From an uncultured bacterium (GTDB lineage Bacteria > Bdellovibrionota_C > UBA2361 > SZUA-149 > CALKYB01): a DNA stretch of 9,932 nt. The position numbers and the translations under genes are program-made. The DNA is taken from NCBI GenBank assembly GCA_938022485.1, contig CALIEE010000063.1, forward strand, positions 1-9,932, given 5' to 3'. Positions 1 through 6,621 of the stretch are shown here, piece after piece (position 1 is the first letter of the stretch; each line of letters starts with the position of its first letter). The notes beneath the pieces were generated by a model. It had not been told where the DNA came from, searched no databases, and saw only the letters and a list, made by a program, of their open reading frames with translations.

Positions 1-254
1 CAAAACTTTGGGTTGGAGTTTATAATTTCATAGAGAAGTTGAATTCCAACGTGACTCATTCCGACTTCGTAAAGATCTGGAAAGGCCAATGCAAATCTAA
101 CATCGACCTTTGCTGGATCTTTCAAAACAGAGTTGTGTTCACCACCCAGGTATTGGGCAGGTTTTTGTACTTTTAGGAGATCAGAGCGAGAAATGTTTTT
201 AAGTTGTTCCGAATCTCCTTGATTGGGAACGCTGTTGGCTTCAGAAACAGACAT
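1..254 (-). CDS. B12-binding-type radical SAM protein, TIGR03960 family (N-terminal fragment)
   Basis: Partial gene running off the left edge; reading leftward from the ATG at 254-252 gives 84 codons without a stop. The peptide contains VQKPAQYLGGEHNSV (about residues 29-43), then VDVRFALAFPDLYEVGMSHVG (about 50-70) and LLYEIINS. This order, Q-x-P-x-Y-x-G-G-E then FALAFPDxYEVGMSH, is what I know from the start of the TIGR03960 uncharacterised radical SAM family, where a cobalamin-binding-like domain precedes the radical SAM core. The CxxxCxxC cluster motif would lie outside the window, so enzyme function is not seen directly. The start is supported by AAGGTGAG about 5 bases upstream on the minus strand. 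It is divergent from the GntR regulator, and a TTGTATACAA palindrome sits 23 bp upstream of the ATG, so repression by that regulator is plausible. The substrate is unknown. Confidence 0.8.
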   Translation of the reverse strand, partial: MSVSEANSVPNQGDSEQLKNISRSDLLKVQKPAQYLGGEHNSVLKDPAKVDVRFALAFPDLYEVGMSHVGIQLLYEIINSNPKF

Positions 255-272
255 TTTGTCTCACCTTAGATA

Positions 273-300
273 ATTCTTGTATACAAAAGACTACAAGAAT
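273..300. promoter_or_regulatory. Candidate operator O1, nested palindromes
   Basis: The perfect 10-bp palindrome TTGTATACAA lies at 277-286. It overlaps a larger inverted repeat, ATTCTTGTA (273-281) with TACAAGAAT (292-300), with 10 bp between the arms. Short palindromes with a GTATAC or GT-N(2-3)-AC core are typical binding sites of FCD-type GntR regulators. The site is just upstream of the radical SAM ribosome binding site, so bound protein could block that gene. Binding by the adjacent regulator is inference. Confidence 0.5.
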
Positions 301-318
301 AATTTTTAAAAACACAAA

Positions 319-350
319 GAATACAGGCCTTTAGAGAATCTTGTATTCAA
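319..350. promoter_or_regulatory. Candidate operator O2
   Basis: TTGTATTCAA at 341-350 differs from the O1 palindrome by one base. Its left part, TGTATTC (342-348), is also the inverted partner of GAATACA at 319-325, making a spaced inverted repeat. It lies in the middle of the divergent region. Regulation by the GntR/FCD protein is inferred from similarity to the two other sites. Confidence 0.4.
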
Positions 351-370
351 TATCGCCAATAAAAGTTGTT

Positions 371-380
371 TTGTATACAT
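371..380. promoter_or_regulatory. Candidate operator O3
   Basis: TTGTATACAT contains the perfect 8-bp palindrome TGTATACA (372-379) and matches nine of ten bases of O1. It lies 113 bp before the regulator's start codon, in a region where a weak promoter (TTGTTT at 366-371, TACTAT at 389-394, 17-bp spacing) could be placed, which would suit autoregulation. The promoter itself is a weak match. Confidence 0.4.
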
Positions 381-396
381 GCGAGCGATACTATAC

Positions 397-464
397 GCCC
401 CGTAGCTTACCAATCCTAGCCATGGGTTGGAAGGGCTACGAAAAAGGGGCCTTTAGTAAGCCCG
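397..464 (+). promoter_or_regulatory. Foldable leader upstream of the GntR gene
   Basis: CGTAGC (401-406) pairs with GCTACG (435-440), enclosing CCAATCC (410-416) pairing with GGGTTGG (424-430) through one G-U pair and a 7-base loop. Just outside, GCCC (397-400) can pair with GGGC (447-450); alternatively GGGC (447-450) can pair with GCCC (460-463), followed by a T-rich run. The two pairings are mutually exclusive, as in an attenuator. It matches no riboswitch class I recognise. It could also be an upstream terminator or a plain UTR fold. Confidence 0.35.
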
Positions 465-492
465 TCTTTAATCTTTAATTTTTAGGAAAGCT

Positions 493-1143
493 ATGACCTC
501 CAATAATAATACTCTTAGAGAGAAAGTTGCTGAGTCTTTGAGAGAGGCGATAGTTAAAGGTGAAATAAAACCGGGTACCAGGCTTCAGGAAGTTGAAATC
601 GCTGAGAGCTACAAGACGAGCAGAACCCCTGTAAGAGAAGCTTTTAGGCAACTTGAGACCGAAGGTTTTTTAGCTATCAAACCTAGACGTGGAGCTATAG
701 TTACTGAGATCACTGCCAGAGATATTAGAGAGTTCTATGAAATGAAGTCGGTTTTAGAGGGCTTTGCTGCCAGAAAGGCGGCAGAAAATCTTACAGATGC
801 TCAAATTGATCGAATGGAGCAATTGAACCTTCAACTTCGTGAGTGTTATGACAATTCAAATCTTTCTTCGATGATTTCAATTCATAATCAATTTCATGAA
901 ATTTTTGTTAATGCTGCCGGAAATGAACAATTGGCTTCCTTGATTAGAAGCTTGGTTAATCGTTTTCAGCGCTACCGAATTGCGCTTAGTCATACTGACT
1001 CTATTTTGGAGAGTGTCGCGCAGCACGAAAGAATTATCGCGGCATTCAGAGCTCGGGATGCTGAGCAAGCAGCTTCTCTAGTTTCCCTTAATTCGCAGCT
1101 AGGTTCTAAGGCTTTGATGGATAATTTGAAAATTGCAGCCTGA
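493..1143 (+). CDS. GntR-family transcriptional regulator, FCD (FadR-like) subfamily
   Basis: A 216-residue DNA-binding regulator, usual length for the subfamily. The N-terminal winged helix-turn-helix spans about residues 6-72, with the classic AIVKGEIKPGTRLQE, SRTPVREAFRQLETEGF and RRGAIV segments. An all-helical FCD ligand domain follows at about 77-205. FCD domains normally bind a metal through an Asp and three His. Here the Asp position of the DxxxH motif is His131 (HNQFH, His135), His178 is kept (QHERII), and the last His position appears to be Asn200, so the effector site may be altered. An AGGA 5 bases before the ATG supports the start. It is divergent from the radical SAM gene, with three palindromes of a type such proteins bind between them, which suggests auto- and cross-regulation. 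The effector is unknown. Confidence 0.92.
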   Translation: MTSNNNTLREKVAESLREAIVKGEIKPGTRLQEVEIAESYKTSRTPVREAFRQLETEGFLAIKPRRGAIVTEITARDIREFYEMKSVLEGFAARKAAENLTDAQIDRMEQLNLQLRECYDNSNLSSMISIHNQFHEIFVNAAGNEQLASLIRSLVNRFQRYRIALSHTDSILESVAQHERIIAAFRARDAEQAASLVSLNSQLGSKALMDNLKIAA

Positions 1144-1172
1144 TAAATAGGCAATAATTTTCAATGGTTTAG

Positions 1173-1237
1173 CTGTTTTAAACAGGGCTGATTACCTTGG
1201 CTTGTTACTTTAAGTTACTACTAGCAACTTAAAGTAA
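1173..1237. terminator. Stem-loops after the GntR gene, possible terminator
   Basis: TTACTTTAAGTT (1205-1216) and AACTTAAAGTAA (1226-1237) form a perfect 12-bp inverted repeat with a 9-base loop. A smaller one, CTGTTT and AAACAG (1173-1185), precedes it. The stem is AT-rich and no T run follows on either strand, so it is a poor intrinsic terminator. It could instead be an operator or mRNA 3' end for the regulator, or a control element for smc, whose start is 60 bp downstream. Confidence 0.35.
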
Positions 1238-1297
1238 AGTATGGTTTGATGATGGTTTTTCTCGGAAAGGGCAAAAAGGCAATTACATAGTTATATC

Positions 1298-4200
1298 ATG
1301 CGTATTACTCGATTAGAAATCTTTGGATTTAAGTCTTTCGTTGATCGTTTTGTGTTGAATTTCGACACTGAGTTGATTGGTGTTGTGGGTCCAAATGGTT
1401 GCGGTAAGTCTAATGTGGTGGACGCTCTGCGCTGGGTCTTGGGTGAGACTCATGCCAAACAACTACGAGGTTCTGTTCTCGAAGATTTGATTTTTGATGG
1501 CTCTGAATCTCGTCGCCCTCTTGGAATGGCAGAAGTTTCAATTACTATTCGTCCAGATGAAAACTGGTATCAAGGTGAGGTTAAGTCTGAGTCCGACTTT
1601 CTGGATGATAATTCCCTAGCGGATCTGAAGAACACTGCGGAGCTTGAGAACACTGCGGAGACTGAGTCAGGAAATCCAGAATCTTCTGAAGGTGAACAAG
1701 CTCCTTCTTTACCTCACGGATTCGTAGTTTTAGAGGGTGGTAAGGACAAAGATTCAGCAGATGGGGATCAGCCTGAAGCTGCTGGCTCTACCAATCAGAT
1801 CCTACCGGACAGCATACTTTCAATCCCAGGGCTCTTCTCTGCCTCTGAAATACAACTAACTCGCAGGCTCTACCGTTCGGGAGAAAGTGAATACTTTATC
1901 AATAAGGCACCTTGTCGATTGCGAGACATGGTTGATCTGTACAGAGTTATTGGTCTTGGGGCGCGAGGGCTTAGCATTGTTCAGCAAGGAACAATTGGAG
2001 ATATCGTAAAGAAGAAGCCAGTAGATCGTCGAGAGCTTCTTGAAGAAGCTGCCGGTATTGCTGGGATTCGAGCCAGACTTGAAGCTGCGAATAGAAAGCT
2101 AGACAGAACATCTGACAACTTGGCTAGACTTCAAGACATAATCACTGAAGTCGATAAGCAAGTAAGGTCTTTAGACCGACAAGCTAAACGAGCTGAGAAA
2201 AGAAAAGAACTTAAGGCAGGTCTTTTAGAGCTTGAAATCAGGCAATTTGTAGCTCGATCCGCCAGAATTGTTGTCGATAAAACGTCTAAAGAAGATGCGA
2301 TAAGGAAGCTAGAGCAAGATATCGAGGAAGGTAAGGCTAGTCTTAGTACAGCCGAGGCTGAAGAAGAAAGAGCCAAGGCTGAACTACAACAAATTGAAGT
2401 TTCTCTGGTTGAAAAACGTAGAGAGCGTGACTCCTTACTTTCAGAGTTGAACCAAGCTCGTAAAGCTGAAAGTGATGCCAGAGTCTCCGTTGCTAAGTTA
2501 GAGGCAAGTCTAAATACTCTTGCTCAGACTATTGAAAGTAATGGTCGGAGAAAAGAGGAAGCTGGGGTTGAGATAGAAAAATTTATTTCTAGGATTGATT
2601 CTGCAAACCAACAACTTGCGGATTTTCAGGATAGAAGAGACGCCGTAGAAGTTGAATTTGCGGGAGTGGAGATTGAGCAATCGGACTCGGCAACTGGCAC
2701 TGAAAACTTAGCGGCCTCAACCAGTCTTTCTGCCCAACTTGAAGCACTTGAAGCTGTTTATCGATGTCATAAAGAGGATATCGTTTCCTTTAGAGACGGC
2801 TATCACTCAAAGAGAAACCGTGAAACTGAGTTGAAGGTATCAGTTTCCGCAATCGAGTCTGAGATAAACAGTATTGAAAAAAATCTGGAGAGTATCAGTA
2901 AAGAGGTTTCCGCATCTGGTTCTAGCGATCAGCTCGAAGGGAAAGCTTTAATCGAAGGGTTAATAGTTCCCGAACAATTGGAGAAAGCGACAGCGACAGC
3001 TTTGGGTAAGTCGGCTACTTTTAGGGTTGTGAAAGAGCAGGCTTCGCTAAGTGGCTTACAGTCTGTTGTTGGAGGAATCATATCCCCCTTGCTTGAGGAT
3101 CAAAGCGTCGCAGTTTTGAAGTCTGAAGATAGCTTTTTATCGAAACTCCAAGTTCGCCCGGGTTTTGAGTCCGCTGCGCAGGCGCTTTTATCCAACGTTG
3201 CTTTGGTGAGTAGTGTGGACGAAGGAGTGAGGCTGGTTAAAAAATATAACAGCCCATTGGTTAGCGCGGTGACTGAAGAAGGGATGTTGATTACCTCCTG
3301 GGGGGTGGTTGGAGAGGAAGGTTCTGGCCATCACTTAGGCATGATGCGAAGGCTCGAAGAACTGCAAGAAACTCTAGGCCTAGAGAAAAATAAGTTAGAG
3401 GAGGTCCAACAGGGCATTGCTTCTGAGCAACAGAAGATCTCTGAAAAAGAACGGGGTTTAAATGAGAGTGAATTGGCTCTTACTAGGCTTCGTGGCGAAC
3501 AAAAAGAACTGTCTTTGGAAGCTGAGAGGGCGAGAGACCGGGCAGTTGCTAGAGAAAGAGAGTTCCAGAGAAAGCTTCAGGAGATTAAGTCTGAAGAAGT
3601 TAAAGTTCAATCTGAAATCGGTTACATTGAGCGAGAAATTGAAAAGCTCCGCAGTGAAGTTTTAAAGATTGAGCAAGACGCTGATTCTTTGACAGCTGAG
3701 AAAGAAAATCTAATTGAAAAGAAGCAGTATGTTGGTGAGCAACTATCTATCCAGTTCGAGGATCCAAATTCTCCTACGAGAAGAAGAGCTCATGAGCTTG
3801 AAGACAATCTGATTATTCTTGACCAAGATATTAAGAGCATTGAGGGGAGCTTCGACCATAAGCGTTCTGAGCTTTACGATAGTAAGGAAAAGTTTGGAAG
3901 CTCCCAAGCAGCTTACAATAGACTCAATAATCGTTTGTCCGAGATGCGGCTTGAGGCAGAAAAGGGTGATATTGAGCTCAATCTTTTGATTGAAGAGTTC
4001 AAGCGTAATCAAGGTGAAGAGGTGCCCGTCCCTGGTGAGCCTCAGATTTTGGCTGTTATAGAGGAAGCCGGTTCAGGTATTTCAAATTACCTAGGTGAGG
4101 TTAATCAAGAATTAGGTGATTTGCGCTCTAAGTTAGAGAAAGTTGGTGAAGTTGATCCTGAAGCAGTCCTTAGGTACGAGGAAGAGAAGGAAAGACTGGA

Positions 4201-4762
4201 AGGCTTGAGGGTTCAGCACGAGGATCTTGACTCAGCCCGTAAAACTCTTATTCGAACTATTGCCGAGTTAAAAGAAGTCTCTAATAAGCGTTTCCTTCAT
4301 GCTTTCGAATTTGTAAGCAAGAAATTTAGTGAACTTGTGCCAAGGCTTTATGGCGGTGGAGCTGGTAGCTTGCAGCTAATCGATCCTGAAGATCCTCTTA
4401 CCAGCGGAGTGGAGTTGACTGTTAGGCCTCCTGGTAAAAAGCTAAAAAGTATCGAGTTGATGAGTGGTGGGGAGCAGGCATTGGCTGCTACGGCTGTGAT
4501 TGTGGCAATGTTTCTCTACAAACCTAGTCCAATTTGTGTTCTGGATGAGGTAGATGCACCGCTTGATGACGCAAACCTAGATCGATTTTTAACTTTGATT
4601 AAAGAAATATCTGGTTCTACTCAGTTCTTAATTGTTACTCATAACAAGCAAACCATGGCTGTAGTTAATAGACTGCTAGGCATCACCATGGAGGAGAAGG
4701 GAGTCTCTAGGGCTTTGGAAGTGGACCTTGAAGAAGCTGAGAAAGTGGTAGTTAACGGATAG
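1298..4762 (+). CDS. smc: Chromosome segregation ATPase SMC
   Basis: Core subunit of the SMC-ScpAB condensin, which organises and segregates the chromosome. The 1154-residue protein begins MRITRLEIFGFKSF, as this family does, although no good Shine-Dalgarno lies near the ATG. The Walker A motif is GPNGCGKSN (31-39) and the Q-loop region SIVQQGTI (226-233). Coiled-coil arms run about 255-540 and 690-1000, around a hinge at about 545-680. The C-terminal head has the signature LMSGGEQ (1054-1060), Walker B ICVLDEVD (1079-1086), D-loop APLDD and switch His1115. Two oddities: an insert of about 85-95 acidic, low-complexity residues at roughly 88-182 inside the N-terminal head, just before TRRLYRSGESEYFINK; and a hinge motif with EE where GG is usual (673-674). 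ftsY follows 117 bp downstream, a pairing seen in several bacterial groups. All catalytic motifs are intact. Confidence 0.97.
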   Translation: MRITRLEIFGFKSFVDRFVLNFDTELIGVVGPNGCGKSNVVDALRWVLGETHAKQLRGSVLEDLIFDGSESRRPLGMAEVSITIRPDENWYQGEVKSESDFLDDNSLADLKNTAELENTAETESGNPESSEGEQAPSLPHGFVVLEGGKDKDSADGDQPEAAGSTNQILPDSILSIPGLFSASEIQLTRRLYRSGESEYFINKAPCRLRDMVDLYRVIGLGARGLSIVQQGTIGDIVKKKPVDRRELLEEAAGIAGIRARLEAANRKLDRTSDNLARLQDIITEVDKQVRSLDRQAKRAEKRKELKAGLLELEIRQFVARSARIVVDKTSKEDAIRKLEQDIEEGKASLSTAEAEEERAKAELQQIEVSLVEKRRERDSLLSELNQARKAESDARVSVAKLEASLNTLAQTIESNGRRKEEAGVEIEKFISRIDSANQQLADFQDRRDAVEVEFAGVEIEQSDSATGTENLAASTSLSAQLEALEAVYRCHKEDIVSFRDGYHSKRNRETELKVSVSAIESEINSIEKNLESISKEVSASGSSDQLEGKALIEGLIVPEQLEKATATALGKSATFRVVKEQASLSGLQSVVGGIISPLLEDQSVAVLKSEDSFLSKLQVRPGFESAAQALLSNVALVSSVDEGVRLVKKYNSPLVSAVTEEGMLITSWGVVGEEGSGHHLGMMRRLEELQETLGLEKNKLEEVQQGIASEQQKISEKERGLNESELALTRLRGEQKELSLEAERARDRAVAREREFQRKLQEIKSEEVKVQSEIGYIEREIEKLRSEVLKIEQDADSLTAEKENLIEKKQYVGEQLSIQFEDPNSPTRRRAHELEDNLIILDQDIKSIEGSFDHKRSELYDSKEKFGSSQAAYNRLNNRLSEMRLEAEKGDIELNLLIEEFKRNQGEEVPVPGEPQILAVIEEAGSGISNYLGEVNQELGDLRSKLEKVGEVDPEAVLRYEEEKERLEGLRVQHEDLDSARKTLIRTIAELKEVSNKRFLHAFEFVSKKFSELVPRLYGGGAGSLQLIDPEDPLTSGVELTVRPPGKKLKSIELMSGGEQALAATAVIVAMFLYKPSPICVLDEVDAPLDDANLDRFLTLIKEISGSTQFLIVTHNKQTMAVVNRLLGITMEEKGVSRALEVDLEEAEKVVVNG
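1630..1660 (+). repeat. Short in-frame tandem repeat inside smc
   Basis: GAACACTGCGGAG occurs at 1630-1642 and again at 1648-1660, a period of 18 bp that gives two similar six-residue units (NTAELE, NTAETE). It lies in the acidic head insert and suggests that the insert grew by local duplication. Confidence 0.8.
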
Positions 4763-4879
4763 CATTTTTGGCTTTATTGTAGCCGGACTTACTAGCGCAG
4801 TTGATTTAGTTCGAGTCTGATTATAAGAATGCTGTTCAGACGTTCTCATTTTTCACCTTAACAAACAGTCTCGTCTCCT

Positions 4880-6382
4880 ATGGAAGAATTAAACAAATAT
4901 TATATCGAGCTTTCTAGCCTATTTTTAAGAGCTGACAGCTTAACCCAGATTATCGCCATTGTTTCTGCCTTAGGATTGATAATAGCCCTATGGGCCTTTG
5001 TGCGCTCTAGAACGCGGGGTACGGCGGGGCACATGAATAGAGTTTCTAGCTCTGTGGAGGATTTGAGAGTCAAGGTTGCTGACCTTGCTTCTAAATCTGA
5101 AAACCTGAATGTTGATATCCTAGATGAGCTCAAGCGGATTGATGCCAGGGTCTCCGGTCTAGAGCAGCATATCGCTGAAGTTAAAGAGCTAGCTCTCAGC
5201 GAGGGCGCTAAAAAAAAAACTAATTTAGACGGCAAGACCGCTTTAGCCTCTGGTGGATTGGCTTCAGCCGGTTTGGAAGGTCTTTTAAATAGGCCTTCCA
5301 AGTTAGAGCAACTTGAAAAAAGCTCCCAAGAACTAAAAGAAATATCTCAAGACATTGCAGCCACTGCTGTGGTGCTTCCCGGCGTTGAAACAGGCGAGGG
5401 GCTGAAAAAGACAAGAAGTAAACTTTTCTCCGGTTTGAAAGGATTGGTAGGAGAGAGGAATTCTTTTTCAGAGCAAGACCTAGAGGCTGTTGAAGAGTTG
5501 ATGTTAGGGAGTGACTTTGGTGTTCAGACTAGTGCTCGTTTGACCTCAAAAGTTAGAGATGTTGTTACAAACCAAGGAAGTTGCACGCTTGAAGGACTTA
5601 AGACCGCCTTAGGTTCAGAGTTAAAGACAATTCTGGATGCTCCGGTAAAAGGGCTTGAAATTCAGACAGACAAAAAACCTTTTGTGGTTTTTGTGACTGG
5701 AGTTAACGGAGTAGGTAAGACCACGACAATAGGTAAGCTCGCTACCAGGTACTCGAACCAAGGTAGGAAAGTATTACTGGCTGCTTGCGATACTTTTCGA
5801 GCTGCTGCAGGAGAGCAGCTTGGGGTTTGGGCCGAGCGCTCTGGAGTAGAGATAGAACAGGCCGATGGTGAGGAAAAGCCTGCGACGGTGGCTTTTCGCT
5901 CTGTTAACAGAGCAGTGAATGAGAACTTTGATGTTCTTTTAGTTGATACAGCCGGGCGGCTTCATACCAAACAAAATTTGATGAGAGAGCTTGAGAGTGT
6001 AAGGGCGATAATATCGAGGGAATGCGAAGGAGCACCTCATGAAACTCTTTTGGTTGTTGACGGCTCTACAGGGCAAAACGCTCTTCAACAAGCCAAGGAA
6101 TTCAACTCCTCTGTGAACCTAAGTGGAGTTGTGATTACTAAACTTGATGGAACTGCCAAGGGTGGAATTGTAGTTGCAATTAAAGACGAGCTCAATGTTC
6201 CTATTCGGCTTGTTGGTTTTGGTGAGGGAGCAGGGGACCTTAAAGATTTCGACTCTGAGGACTTTGTCTCTGCTCTTCTAGATGATCAAGGACTGGAGCT
6301 TGAGGCTAGTGCCACCACAAATGATGAAAAACCCAGTGAGCACGCCAAGATAAGACGGAAGCGTCGAAGGCAAGCCTTGTAA
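4880..6382 (+). CDS. ftsY: Signal recognition particle receptor FtsY, membrane-anchored
   Basis: GTPase that docks the SRP-ribosome complex at the inner membrane for co-translational insertion. In 500 residues: one hydrophobic segment at about 21-41 (IIAIVSALGLIIALWAF) followed by Arg-rich residues, hence a membrane anchor; a charged, partly coiled-coil linker to about 175; the N domain (about 176-260, KKTRSKLFSGLKGLVG onward); and the G domain, with GVNGVGKTT (274-282), DTFRAAA (304-310), DTAGR (356-360), TKLDGTAKGG (420-429) and GFGEG (446-450). The LHTKQNLM segment after DTAGR separates FtsY from Ffh, as does the lack of an M domain. Odd points: EEKPATVAF stands where xADPAxVAF is usual, and there is a 30-residue C-terminal extension ending in the basic run KIRRKRRR. 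No clear Shine-Dalgarno precedes the ATG, but a later start at Met52 would lose the anchor. Confidence 0.96.
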   Translation: MEELNKYYIELSSLFLRADSLTQIIAIVSALGLIIALWAFVRSRTRGTAGHMNRVSSSVEDLRVKVADLASKSENLNVDILDELKRIDARVSGLEQHIAEVKELALSEGAKKKTNLDGKTALASGGLASAGLEGLLNRPSKLEQLEKSSQELKEISQDIAATAVVLPGVETGEGLKKTRSKLFSGLKGLVGERNSFSEQDLEAVEELMLGSDFGVQTSARLTSKVRDVVTNQGSCTLEGLKTALGSELKTILDAPVKGLEIQTDKKPFVVFVTGVNGVGKTTTIGKLATRYSNQGRKVLLAACDTFRAAAGEQLGVWAERSGVEIEQADGEEKPATVAFRSVNRAVNENFDVLLVDTAGRLHTKQNLMRELESVRAIISRECEGAPHETLLVVDGSTGQNALQQAKEFNSSVNLSGVVITKLDGTAKGGIVVAIKDELNVPIRLVGFGEGAGDLKDFDSEDFVSALLDDQGLELEASATTNDEKPSEHAKIRRKRRRQAL

Positions 6383-6414
6383 GGGAAGTGTTAATTTTTT
6401 GTTAATGCTCCCTT
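6381..6414 (+). terminator. Hairpin overlapping the ftsY stop codon
   Basis: AAGGGA (6381-6386) pairs with TCCCTT (6409-6414). After one bulged A, GTGTTAA (6388-6394) pairs with TTAATGC (6402-6408) using two G-U pairs, with a T-rich loop. It starts inside the stop codon. No T run follows, so termination is uncertain; it may mainly mark the mRNA 3' end. Confidence 0.4.
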
Positions 6415-6521
6415 GGGTAATTTACGGCTTAATATTCTTTCTGGTAATATTGATAGCTTAGTAAACTAGATAGTTTGCTCGTTCTTTTTCCAAACATGTT
6501 TCGGCAATATTTAACCATCCT

Positions 6522-6550
6522 CTTTGTAAATCGTTTTATGATTTGCAAAG
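6522..6550 (+). promoter_or_regulatory. Stem-loop in the leader of the 175-residue gene
   Basis: CTTTGTAAATC (6522-6532) pairs with GATTTGCAAAG (6540-6550), 11 bp with one G-U pair and a 7-base loop. CCTC (6519-6522) and GAGG (6555-6558) can extend it. There is no T run after it, so it looks more like a UTR structure than a terminator. Its role is unknown. Confidence 0.4.
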
Positions 6551-6572
6551 ACTGGAGGGCGGTAGGTTTTTA

Positions 6573-6608
6573 CAGTTAAGCCTTAAGGTAAGCTTTACGG
6601 CTTAACTG
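6573..6608 (+). promoter_or_regulatory. Stem-loop directly before a ribosome binding site
   Basis: CAGTTAAGCC (6573-6582) and GGCTTAACTG (6599-6608) form a perfect 10-bp stem. Inside it, GTAA (6588-6591) and TTAC (6595-6598) can pair to make a second small hairpin. The stem ends two bases before the AGGAG ribosome binding site (6611-6615) of the downstream gene, a position suited to translational control or to an operator. Confidence 0.5.
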
Positions 6609-6621
6609 ACAGGAGAAAGTA

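Noticed and set aside
397..464. Known riboswitch in the GntR leader
   Set aside because: I compared it from memory with the TPP, preQ1, fluoride, guanidine and c-di-GMP cores and none of their conserved segments are present.
877..1068. Minus-strand reading frame inside the GntR gene
   Set aside because: It lies wholly within a well-supported gene, shows no domain and has no ribosome binding site that I can see; a chance antisense frame.
4770..4784. GGCT/AGCC hairpin after smc as terminator
   Set aside because: Only four base pairs and no T run after it; smc and ftsY may be co-transcribed through this 117-bp gap.
4900..5414. Minus-strand reading frames inside the ftsY linker region
   Set aside because: They mirror the charged, low-complexity linker of ftsY and encode Ser/Leu/Arg-rich sequence without domains.
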